From: Glandiceps talaboti
Taxonomy: Eukaryota; Hemichordata; Enteropneusta; Spengelidae
Length of the DNA: 64,000 nt
Assembly (NCBI RefSeq): GCF_964340395.1
Contig: NC_135550.1
Coordinates: 24,148,176-24,212,175, forward strand
Direction of reading: 5' to 3'
Shown here: positions 1 to 9,282 of the stretch, in pieces
How positions within the stretch are numbered: the stretch's first letter is position 1
How the letters are laid out: each line of letters starts with the position of its first letter
Position numbers and translations under genes: made by a program
Notes under the pieces: model-generated
Database searches by the model: none
Told to the model about the DNA's origin: nothing
What the model saw: only the letters and a program-made list of their open reading frames with translations

Positions 1-425
1 CATTTTAGAAAAAAAGTACAAAGTCGAAGCTCACGCTCGTCTCTTTAGACTTCAGTATCATGGCAGCGTCCTAAAACCCTTTATTGTATGACCGGGCCAT
101 TACATGCATATTTAATTGATAGTACTTCTGTGAACACAGAACTTTTTAACATTTGTGTAAACTACGGTCAATTTTCCATTATCAAAGCAAAAACTTCCGA
201 GCTGTTCTGAATGAAATTGTAAAGGCATTGTTGTAACGATATTGTTATATCAGAATGTAGTAAAAGAAACGGTAAAAAAAACATTGAATGGTTTATAAAT
301 TAGTAAGAATACATTGCACAGCGTTGTCTTTGATCCTGTACACTTGTACACACGAAAATGGAAAGCGAAGTTCAATTTCTCTAGTGTCGATTTTTTATTT
401 AAAAACCATATCTCGAGATGATTAA
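1..425. other. Intergenic, no gene seen
   Basis: AT-rich flank of the foldback element. The only open frames are short and low in complexity, and nothing recognisable was found. Confidence 0.5.
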
Positions 426-750
426 TATGGGAAGCCGTTCAGGCCAAAAGTATTTTTTTATTTTTGCTATAGTATTTTATATTTTTCGTACTTACAAACT
501 AATTTTAACAGTTTATGTACTTTTATTCCATGTTCACATTATTTTAATTGAAATAAGTTTGCATTTATTTGAGAATATTGTTTTATTTTTCGTCAAACCA
601 GAATTATTTTAAGGATTATATATAATTGAAAGTCAAAATATATATTTTTTGTTAAAGTTTTTTATTTTATTTTTTAATTTAAAAAAAAAAAAATTTCAAC
701 TTTTTTTTTTTTCTTCCCAACTTTTTTTTTTGGCCAAGTCTGATGACCAG

Positions 751-785
751 CGCCTGTCACGAGTACGTCGTGCTCGTGACAGGCA
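751..785. repeat. Subterminal hairpin in the foldback arm
   Basis: GCCTGTCACGAG and CTCGTGACAGGC form a perfect 12-bp stem with a short loop. The right arm has a related but diverged hairpin near 2476-2522. Such subterminal palindromes are common in hairpin-rich DNA transposons; any role in transposase binding is inference. Confidence 0.6.
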
Positions 786-998
786 TGTCCTTCGACATCC
801 ATTACGACGTGTTTCGGCGTCAAATACACCTTCTCATTACCTTCGAAATTGGTCACTCAAACATTATATTAGATCTCAAAACTGTTAATTTACGTGTGAT
901 AGTATCTGTTTTTTTCCAACAACCGCGACTTCAGCCGCGTACATACATGTGTACACCGTCACGTTAAGGTTATGACCGCATGTATGATGTATGTAGAC

Positions 999-1065
999 TG
1001 TTCCGCCATACTTCTCTGGCAATGTTCCGCCATACTTCTCTGGCAATGTTCCGCCATACTTCTCA
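999..1065. repeat. 24-bp tandem repeat, 2.8 copies
   Basis: The unit contains TTCCGCCATACTTCTCTGG and is repeated twice exactly, then partly. It lies inside the insertion that interrupts the foldback arm. Confidence 0.85.
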
Positions 1066-1080
1066 AATTTCTTTTCCAAG

Positions 1081-1278
1081 ATAGGTCATTGTTACGACAC
1101 CAGGCAACAGAAGCGAAATGATCTAAGCATCCCAAAATACAACAATAATTACGGTCAATTTAGCACAAAGTTCACTGGGGCCAAAATTTGGAACTCTATC
1201 CCTTCCCATATAAGAGACACTCGAAGTCGGAGTACATTCAAAGCTAATTTCAAAAGCCATCTTCTTAGCCAGTATTAG
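1081..1278 (+). pseudogene. Non-LTR retrotransposon reverse transcriptase, C-terminal fragment
   Basis: The frame ends at TAG 1276-1278. It contains the order CYDTRQ, then NNYGQFSTKFTGAKIWNSIP, then HIRDTRS and TFKANFKSHLL. This Y-TR...GAK-WN-LP...TFK-LK-LL pattern is the usual C-terminal tail of LINE ORF2 proteins after the RT domain. Only the last 65 or so residues survive, so the copy is 5'-truncated and dead. A TAA-repeat tail follows about 190 bases downstream, fixing the plus orientation. It is younger than the foldback element it entered. The exact clade (CR1, L2 or other) was not determined. Confidence 0.75.
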
Positions 1279-1807
1279 TTGATGTATACCATTTTGTTCT
1301 TTCTTTTAAGATTTGTCATTGTTTCCGAATTTAGTTAAATACTTCTCCGGATTTGTGTGATATGTATGTTTTTGTTTTGTTTTGTTTTGCTTTGTTGTTG
1401 TTGTTTTTGTTTTTTTCTCTGAGGACAAAACTCGATTAGTTGTTTCGTCAACTATTTTTGCCCTCATTAAAAATAAATAATAATAATAATAATTACATGA
1501 TGTAGTACGTAGGACACGACACGATCCATGTGCAAAGGGTAATGGTAGTTAATCTAAAACAACTAAAGTTTGTTGCATCAATAACAATTACATTCATTAT
1601 TGTGAAACTGACCAGAATTGAAATAAGATGGTACACTATAATGTGAGCGTGAGCAAAACAGCTTTAGGAACAAAAACGCGAGGAAAACGAACGCGTATTT
1701 CCAATGGGTCAGTCAGGTCAGGTACTACTTCTTGTGCGAGTGCACATGTTGACGTCGACCTGCTGTATTACATATCAACCTAAACCAGCTTCTATCGCCT
1801 TGTTATC

Positions 1808-1817
1808 ATCATCATCA

Positions 1818-1899
<82 letters not shown>
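1808..1899. repeat. Compound trinucleotide repeat (ATC, then GTC, then GTT)
   Basis: Three adjoining trinucleotide tracts differ by single-base steps: ATC, then GTC, then GTT. They lie within the third insertion (1772-1984) of the foldback left arm. Confidence 0.95.
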
Positions 1900-1984
1900 A
1901 AAGATTCAGTTTACTTCATTGTACATTGTAGTATACATTCTCTCTGAGTACACATGCATATATCATGAAAAGTTAAGAACAACA

Positions 1985-2221
1985 CGTCTACTAGACTGTC
2001 GACAGTCGCTCGCGCCTTTTTTTCCTACGTTTTATCTAAACTCCGGTCCGGCGCAACACTAGTATAATTGCAAATTGATTTCGAGGGCCGAATTGCTCGA
2101 TCACTCGGGCCTTCGGCCCTCGATATCAGTTTGCGATTAGACTAGTGTTGTGCCGGATCGGAGTTTAGATAAAACGTAGGGGGAAAAAGGCGCGAGCGAC
2201 TGTCGACAGTCTACACGTCTA
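1985..2221. repeat. Central palindrome of the foldback element
   Basis: The inner arms starting at 1993 (AGACTGTCGACAGTCGCTCG) and ending at 2212 are near-perfect reverse complements, meeting at GGCCGAA/TTCGGCC around 2087-2112. This is the best preserved part and would form a long hairpin in single-stranded DNA or in a transcript. Confidence 0.9.
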
Positions 2222-2836
2222 CGTATGTAATACAGCAGGTCGACGTCAACATGTGCGCTCGTACTAGAAGTACCTGACTGACCGTTTGGAAATACCTTTA
2301 CCCGTTGCACATGGATCGTACGCGGCTGAAGTCGCGGTTGTTGGAAAAAACAGATACTATCACACGTAAATTAAGAGTTTTGAGATCTGATATAATGTTT
2401 GAGCGATCAATTTCGAAGGTAATAAGAACGTGTACGTAATGCCATGGATGTCAAAGGTCACGCCTCGTACTCGTGACAGGCGCCGGGTACAAGCACGACG
2501 TGTTCTGCACCGGCGCCTGTCAGCAGACTCGGCCAAAAAAAAAAAGTTGGGAAGAAAAAAAAAAAAGTTGAATTTTTTTTTTAATTAAAAGAATAAAATA
2601 AAATAACTTTAACAAAAAATATATTTTGACTTTCAATTATATATAATCCTTTAAAAAATTCTGGTTTGACGAAAAATAAAACAATATTTTCAAATAAATG
2701 AAAACTTATTTCAATTAAAATAATGTAACCATGGAATAAAAGTACATAAACGGTTAAAATTAGTTTGTAAGTACGAAAAATATAAAATACTACAGCTAAA
2801 ATAAAAAAATACTTTTGGCCTGAACGGCTTCCCATA

Positions 2837-4461
2837 GATTAACGTTCAAGCCGTCTGCTACTTTACATACAGTGTCAGTTTAATTATCGTGATTTATCGA
2901 AAAAGTACAAAATAATTTGTTTAGTCAAAATTCGAACTTTTTTTCTCAAGACCACTGTTTCAATTTTCCACCGACAACACCCATGGTCTCAAAATGACTT
3001 CAAGTTTTCTATTTATCAGAGTACACAATCGCCATTGTCATATTCAGTAGCCGTTGTCAACAAAACAATCAGTACAACAGAGAATGTGACCGTGACAATA
3101 GCTTATACTGTGACTAGATTTATGTGTCGGCCACTCAGAAAAGATCAAAGTACAGCTCCTGAAGCAAATAAATCATTTCTTATTCGTCAATATATTTCCT
3201 CAAATCAAATGGCTTCGAGTCTACTGCATACTTTTGTTGGAGTGCAAAAACATATTGATAAATGCAATCCAATTTGAAAATTCTAAAATAACCGACATTC
3301 CTAGTCAAGACTCCTTTCAAGGAGGAAGTAAGATCATGGCCAAGTGTGATGTGCTGGTGTTTAAATTCTGTTCCTACATGTTAACATGCATGGCATTTTT
3401 TCGTTGGCAACCCGACTGCAATCAAAGGAACTCATTCAAGTGTCTGACGTTAATAAAGATTTCGTAGAAACTATAAATATATACTACCACAAGCTAAATC
3501 ATTGCACTGCTGTAGTGGTCGGAAATACAATGTAAACTTTTCTGCATATGCATTCTAAACTTTCAAAAAGATCTTTAAAATTTAATAGCCACATTTTGGA
3601 AGGCAATTTTCAAATTGTTTGTATTATACAACTACATTTATTTTACTAAATAGCAAGACACTCACTAGTGCACGCTAGGCAGACAGGCAGGCAAGTAAAC
3701 AAACAAACAAACAAACAAACAAACAAACAGAAAGACAGACAGACATAGTCTACTTAAGAGAAATGAACAAACACATACCCCCAGTAAAAGTAAGACATTT
3801 TTTGAAAATGTTGTACATTTCAGAGTCGATCCTCAGCTTCCCGAAATAGTCATTATGTATACAAATAATGGAAATACATACACGAGTTTTCTTTAATTGC
3901 TATTCAACTTACCTTCAATTAGACCTACACTTCATTCTTTCACAAACACGATGACGATACTTATAATTCCTAGTAATGTCATTAGCATCATAAGAAGTGT
4001 GTCATCATTGACACATTGTCTGTACAACTGCGTATAGGTAGTGTCGTTTAAACGAGCAAGTGTTCAATATTTGTAAAGTATCAAAGTTTGATATTTTAAA
4101 AAAGCGATACATTTTGGATTTCATTATTTTTCGATCATATTCAGGAACTATATAGTGGATAAGGAATAAAAGAAATACCTCAACGAGAAACAAATATGGG
4201 AATATATGAATATTTTTTATTCAAGGTACAAGAAAAGTGTACAATAGAGATAGTCATTCTTCACTTCGCATTGTCCGTCACGCCTCTGGGTCAATGTCGG
4301 TGACTGTTAAAGTACTGTCAGATTCTATTTGAAGAGAATTTAAAATTTAAAATCCAATATGCCATACGAGACCTCCCTTTTGTAGATTCACATAGACCAA
4401 TTAGTTCATGGCAATATGCAAAATTTGTGAGAAATAAGAATTCAAACACTTCCATCATGTA
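2837..4461. other. Intergenic with a short AAAC repeat
   Basis: An AAAC tetranucleotide tract lies at about 3698-3729. A plus-strand open frame at 3035-3277 has no recognisable similarity and normal flanks, so I do not call it a gene. Confidence 0.5.
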
Positions 4462-4513
4462 CTACGCCAAAGGGTTGGTGATGAAATGTTCAGGAAAATA
4501 GGCTTGACATAGC

Positions 4514-5385
4514 TTAGAATGGATGACGATACTTCTGAGAATTGTGGTTGCGATGGTGATGGCGACGGTGATGGTGATGGCGACGGTGATGGTGGTGGTG
4601 ATGGTGATGGTGGTGGTGGTGGTGGTGGTGGTGGTGGTGGTGGTGGTGGTGGTGGTGATGGAGATGGCGTTGGTGCTGGTGTTGGCGTTGGTGATTGTGT
4701 AGGCGTTGGTGAGGGTGATGGTGAGGGTGACGGTTGGGATTGAGATGGATAAAATCATATTCTATCCTTGAGGAGAAGCGTTGTAAACCATTTGAGCTTG
4801 ACGAATATATCCTGAATTGGAGACAACAGTAGGCTAAAATGTCTTGACTTTTAATTTTCTGTGTGGAAAACAATAGTTTATGGTTACATTCTGAAATCAA
4901 TTACGTACTTCAGTAATGACAATCAGTAATCTGACAATTATAAAATGTACAGTACAGTACAGTAATTATAACTATCATTACAATTTAACGTATACATACG
5001 GAGGATGTGTCTCCTTGTTGTTCTGGTTCCACCATCAGACTTAGAAGAACAGCAATACACACAGGTGACAGTACAGATGATAATTAATATGATAAAACCA
5101 ATGATACCAAATGAAATACGAACGATGTTGTTCACCCTGTGACAAAGCATACACAGATTTCCTAAACTGTAATCCCCTATTGCTTGTTAATGATTAATTA
5201 TTACTGGACCATCAATTTTGTTTTTATGTATACATGTGGTCATTAACTGGCAATTTGCACTGATTGGTGTACATCTTGACTAATTCAATAACATAAATAA
5301 CATTGAATTATTCTAATGCAGCTATTCAAGTGTGATTTCGCTCGAATGTTTATTCCGAAATATATATATATTTGTGTGTGTATGT

Positions 5386-5445
<60 letters not shown>

Positions 5446-5684
5446 ATATGTGTAAGACATTTTAAAAACAAACCCTAGGTCAAGAATATCGTCATATCCT
5501 GTATTGGTGTATCCAGTGTAGGACCATGTCGAAAAGTCACAGCAATACTTTGTTGACGTAGATTTAGTACCACAACAATAGTATTCACCACTCCAATCAG
5601 TTGAGGTGGGACAGTTGAAGCTAGCTACATAGGTCTGAGAGGAATCATAATACCCACTACAGTACTCTCCATCTACCACAGTAA
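4514..5684 (-). CDS. Shisa/CYYR1-like gene A, partial, with broken tail exon
   Basis: Two good minus-strand exons are visible. Exon 2 (5684-5474, phase 1 in, phase 2 out) encodes GEYCSGYYD, FNCP, EYYCCG and KYCCDFSTW, giving C-x15-C-x11-CC-x9-CC. Exon 3 (5136-5000) encodes a membrane segment beginning VNNIVRISFGIIGFIILIII, followed by a Cys-rich juxtamembrane stretch (CVYCC) and SKSDGGTRTTRRHIL. The family comprises single-pass endoplasmic reticulum or plasma-membrane adaptors with a cysteine ectodomain and a PPxY tail that binds WW-domain proteins. The tail exon is damaged. From the good acceptor before 4858, translation stops at the third codon. From a weaker acceptor before 4833, a different frame runs into a polyhistidine tail ending at 4514. 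The frame homologous to gene B has TAG at the tyrosine of PPxY. No signal-peptide exon was found between 5700 and 9200. It is either a decaying copy or one with a new or truncated tail. Confidence 0.7.
4549..4739. repeat. GGTGAT-type trinucleotide repeat in the tail exon of gene A
   Basis: An imperfect GGT/GAT/GGC repeat with a pure GGT core at about 4610-4655. On the coding strand it reads as CAC/CAT, giving polyhistidine in the frame reached from the 4833 acceptor. Confidence 0.9.
5371..5442. repeat. TG dinucleotide repeat in intron 2 of gene A
   Basis: A nearly pure TG tract that reads as CA on the gene's strand. It starts about 30 bases after the 5' splice site of exon 2, whose donor (GG/GTTTGT) is weak. 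Confidence 0.95.
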
Positions 5685-6802
5685 CTGTCATATAAATTGA
5701 ACAGTCAGGTTATTAATATCATTTCAGCATCTTCCTATTCTTAAAAGAACACTAGCATAAATGTACAAGTACGTTTTGTGTACGTTTGTTGGGAAACCTT
5801 CAAGTTCGAAAGTAGCCAACATTCCTATAGATCCTTGCTCCCCTTTCACTGATATAAGCGCCCTCACTTATTTGAATTCCTTCTCGTCGTGCCCAATAAA
5901 TCCGCTATCTTGATAAACAACGATAAGAAGTCTTCGTCATCTTGATCAATGTCGTTTCATATTTCCAGTACCCGAGGAAATACCGATGCTGTTGGACTTC
6001 CTTTATCATAGTTTCAGTGTTTCAGGACAAAAATGTAAATTATGCCGATAGGGAAATTTCCCATAGAACGAGAATGGCTGAAGGTCCTGAATTCACGGTG
6101 AGTACTGGTTTAGTGTGGAAATTTTATCAGTGATAGTGGGATTATTACCGAAAACAAAGGTTTTTATAATTAAACATTTTTGGTCAGCGCCGAGGACATT
6201 TTATCTTACCTGTTAAGTTCTTAGTAAGACAGAAGAGTTGAAAATCGTCATGGACTGACCGTGTCACTTTCATTTATGTTTTCCTTCCGATCAATTAAAT
6301 CTTAAAATTTCCCTATCTCAGTGATTGATATCAGAGCAAAAATAGAAGGCTCGATTTTTTTTCTTTACAGTTTTCATCAAATTACTGTACTTGACTTGTA
6401 CTTGTCTTTTCTTTTGTATATACGTTTGGTACTGCCTCCTCCTCTAATTCGGGAAAATATTGATACCAGAAATACATTTACATAATTTATACATAAAAGA
6501 GAACGCACAGAACAAGTGCATTCGTGGCGTGAAATACGGTAAATAAAACGAAAACCTGTCTTCCATTTGATCAAATTTCATTTCAATTATTTTGAAGTTC
6601 ATGATACCAATTTTGGTAACAATACGATATGATATAGAAAGAATTAATTTCTTATTTCAATGTCAAATACTTCTTATATCGTCGATATCATGACACGAAT
6701 ATACAAAGAAGAAAAGTCACAGTCGTGGTGCATTCAGAACAACTCGTAAGAGTGCAAACATCAGTCATCTCGAATAATATGAGGTACGTATATGTGACCT
6801 AC

Positions 6803-6911
6803 CTTGCAGGGAAAGAACAGTAAAACAGTACATATTTAGTATTATCCGAATGATAACATCCATAATAGAAGGACTTGTAACCACTGCAATAATCATTCAC
6901 CCGAGTATTCT
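6803..6911 (-). pseudogene. Possible relict Shisa-like cysteine exon
   Basis: A minus-strand exon-like segment is bounded by an acceptor (TTATAG) before 6911 and a donor (AAG/GTAGGT) after 6803. In phase 1 it reads VNDYCSGYKSFYYGCYHSDN, then a short hydrophobic stretch with one more cysteine. The VN-DYCSGY start matches the first turn of the cysteine exons of genes A-C, and the length of 109 bases again gives phase 2 at the end. The YYCC and YCC halves are missing. It may be a decayed fourth paralogue or an unused duplicate exon of gene A. No membrane or tail exon belonging to it was seen. Confidence 0.4.
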
Positions 6912-7490
6912 CTATAATAGCCACTTCGAATATACTGTAATCTCTGATGAATAGAGTCTAATTCTTTGTTATCAGTAAAACTCGATGAAGTATGACAAAC
7001 ATACAGCTTTATTAAAACGATCAATAGTGCTTGTCAAAAAAGGCTTGGCTCCTAAGGCAGTGTTTCAAACATTTCTATGCGTTCTATCGATCCACAGTTG
7101 TGATGTCTGTAAAATCAGAATATGACTTTAAGTTATATTATCGACACTATTTTAAGTAGGTCACGTATGTAATCACAATTACCAGTAGAACCAGGATCGT
7201 CGTTGAAATCGATGTGACGAAAAAGTAATAAAGTTCAGTGGTCGTCCGATGCGCATGTGCACTGCCAGTGATTTTCGGTTTGTCCACAGGGGCTTGGAAT
7301 TAGCCAAATTTGTTTACAAATAGTTGTTTTTTTATGTTTATTGTTTAATTTCTTTCTTTACAAAAGTTGTATTTTTGTTTAATTTTTTCTAAATCAAGTT
7401 CGACTTGTTCTATTGTTGGTTTTAATAGACCAGCTTTACAATGACTACTTATTAATTATTTATAAGTTTGTTCTACTGAGCAATAACTTT

Positions 7491-7495
<5 letters not shown>

Positions 7496-7573
<78 letters not shown>
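7496..7573. repeat. TC dinucleotide repeat
   Basis: A pure TC tract of about 78 bases. Confidence 0.97.
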
Positions 7574-7574
<1 letters not shown>

Positions 7575-8386
7575 CATCTCTCTCTAATCGAGATGGTCGT
7601 AGCACGTATAGAGACTAAACTATACCCTTTGCGACCAATCAGTTTGAGTGCGTATTTTCAAACTTTCTTCACTATGATAGTATCACAAGCGGTTTAGTGT
7701 AGAGCGAAGCAAAATCACAGACCGTGGTATAGATAGGCTAAAGCATGTTTCAACTTCATATTCTATTTAATGACTATAGGTGTCAACTTTCTATAACCTT
7801 TGCCAGGGATTTAAAGTAGTTGATAGACTCGATGTTATAGGTCACTTTACAACTATCAATGATCTTAGGCTTAGCTTCTCAGTTCGGTGAATACGACGTC
7901 GAGTGACGTGGTTCAAACCGAAATACGAAATTTACTGTAGCACATCATAGGTACCTATGCTGCATTCACACCGCTTACACATCACCTTTGTTTCTTTAGC
8001 CCACGACGCGCCTCAGAGAGGTCGAGATACACGTAATGCAGGTGTTATTTATCAACTTGTTGCGAATCGTTTACAGGCTAGACGTCGTACCATCCTTGAA
8101 CCGTGACAGTGGGCTATTTTAGGATTTCGACATTCTTTTAGAGCTGATGAATTCGGCATAGACTGAATATACTACAAACATATCAAGTGGTTCTGCTTTA
8201 CGTTGTTAACTAAACACAGACAACATTGGGACGCCGAAATGTTTACTCTTTTTATGTTTATAATTTTTTGATATTTGAGTTTATACATATGTTAACGTCT
8301 GCTGTGATTACTCGAGCTTTTGAGTTCTGTCCAGATTAGAGCAATGAAAAAACAACTAATGCAACTGCAAAAGTCATTGGGTAGTT

Positions 8387-8388
<2 letters not shown>

Positions 8389-8481
<93 letters not shown>

Positions 8482-8546
8482 ACTCACTCACTCACTCACT
8501 CACTCACTCACTCACTCACTCACTCACTCACTCACTCACTCACTCA
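8389..8546. repeat. Compound CT then CTCA repeat
   Basis: About 88 bases of CT dinucleotide pass directly into about 70 bases of CTCA tetranucleotide, a one-step expansion from one unit to another. Confidence 0.97.
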
Positions 8547-9282
8547 GAGGGAGACCGAAGATGTCTCTTAAACGCAAAATACATTTAACAATGTATGTGT
8601 TACTCTCAATACATTCACTTGTTACAGCATGGACAGAAAAAAATCTGAGTCGGTCGTTACATCACCCATTTACTATTATTATTAGTTGACTTTATTTAAA
8701 CTCGATAGACTGTTGAGCCAGAGGCTCTTCGCACACAGTGTCGAGATAAAAAATATACAATATATACATTAAAACGGCATTTGAACGGCACACTTGTGCA
8801 ATGCAGGATAGGACTGGGTAAAGAAATATATCCTGAAGGCTCTCAGGTCATTCATAGACAGCGAATGGTTTCCTTGGCTCTCTATGGTTAATTACATCAC
8901 AATATCAAGAGAAGCCCTGTTTTGAAAACTAGTCAATTTACCATGCATCACCGAACAATGGATAAAATGTAAATATGCTGTAAATATAGTTTGATAAAAT
9001 TTTGTAATTTTATTTGTCTTCTTGTGTTAATACATTGTATCTCTAACTATATATCGAAAAGGTGTCATTCATAAAATACGCCATATATTGGTTATATGTA
9101 TATTCAAATCAAGAAAACGGTCAGTTATATTGATTACTACGTGGTCGACGTCTGTATGAATGGTAACACTTAGATTTGGCTACCAAGACACGTATGTATA
9201 GTTATATACAATTTTACTAATTGAAATCATAAGATATTTCACGCGAGGCAATGCAAAAACAGAACATTCCAACACTTTCATA

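Larger units (their letters stand above)
943..1522 (+). mobile_element. Insertion into the foldback left arm, including a LINE 3' end
   Basis: The right arm reads straight across this point (GCGTAC joined to GATCCATG), so these 580 bases were inserted later. They contain a 24-bp tandem repeat (999-1065), the C-terminus of a non-LTR reverse transcriptase (1081-1278), a 3' untranslated stretch, and a TAA-repeat tail at about 1469-1493 typical of 5'-truncated LINE copies. Confidence 0.75.
428..2834. mobile_element. Foldback transposable element with ~725-bp inverted arms
   Basis: The left end begins TGGGAAGCCGTTCAGG and the right end is its reverse complement, ending at 2834. Inverted similarity runs inward through the whole element. 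Outer arm pieces are 428-942 and 2322-2834, middle pieces 1523-1543 with 1696-1771 and 2222-2321, and inner pieces 1985-2092 and 2109-2221. The apex lies near 2101, with almost no unique spacer. The left arm is longer only because of three insertions (943-1522, 1544-1695, 1772-1984). Subtracting these leaves about 720 bases, equal to the right arm. A TA dinucleotide flanks both ends (426-427 and 2835-2836), as expected for a TA-targeting DNA transposon. No transposase is encoded, so the element would be non-autonomous. The matched hydrophobic open frames on both arms are AT-rich and probably not genes. Confidence 0.85.
6912..9282. other. Non-coding stretch between gene A remnants and gene B
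   Basis: Holds two long CT tracts (7496-7573 and 8389-8476) and AT-rich unique sequence. No convincing exon was recognised. A search for the missing signal-peptide exon of gene A found only a phase-incompatible candidate near 7183-7256. Confidence 0.5.

Noticed and set aside
421-612. Matched hydrophobic open frames on the two foldback arms (also 2581-2835 minus)
   Set aside because: They are conserved only because the arms are inverted copies. Composition is AT-rich, with no domain and stops at different places.
4519-4743. Plus-strand glycine/aspartate repeat protein
   Set aside because: A product of the GGTGAT microsatellite, lying antisense to the gene A tail exon.
7183-7256. Minus-strand ATG segment with a GTAATT donor as the missing signal exon of gene A
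   Set aside because: It ends in phase 2, whereas the cysteine exon needs phase 1. The translated peptide is arginine-rich and not a signal sequence; only a shifted frame is hydrophobic.
8292-8588. Arg-Glu and Ser-Leu repeat open frames
   Set aside because: Purely the CT and CTCA repeats read in frame.
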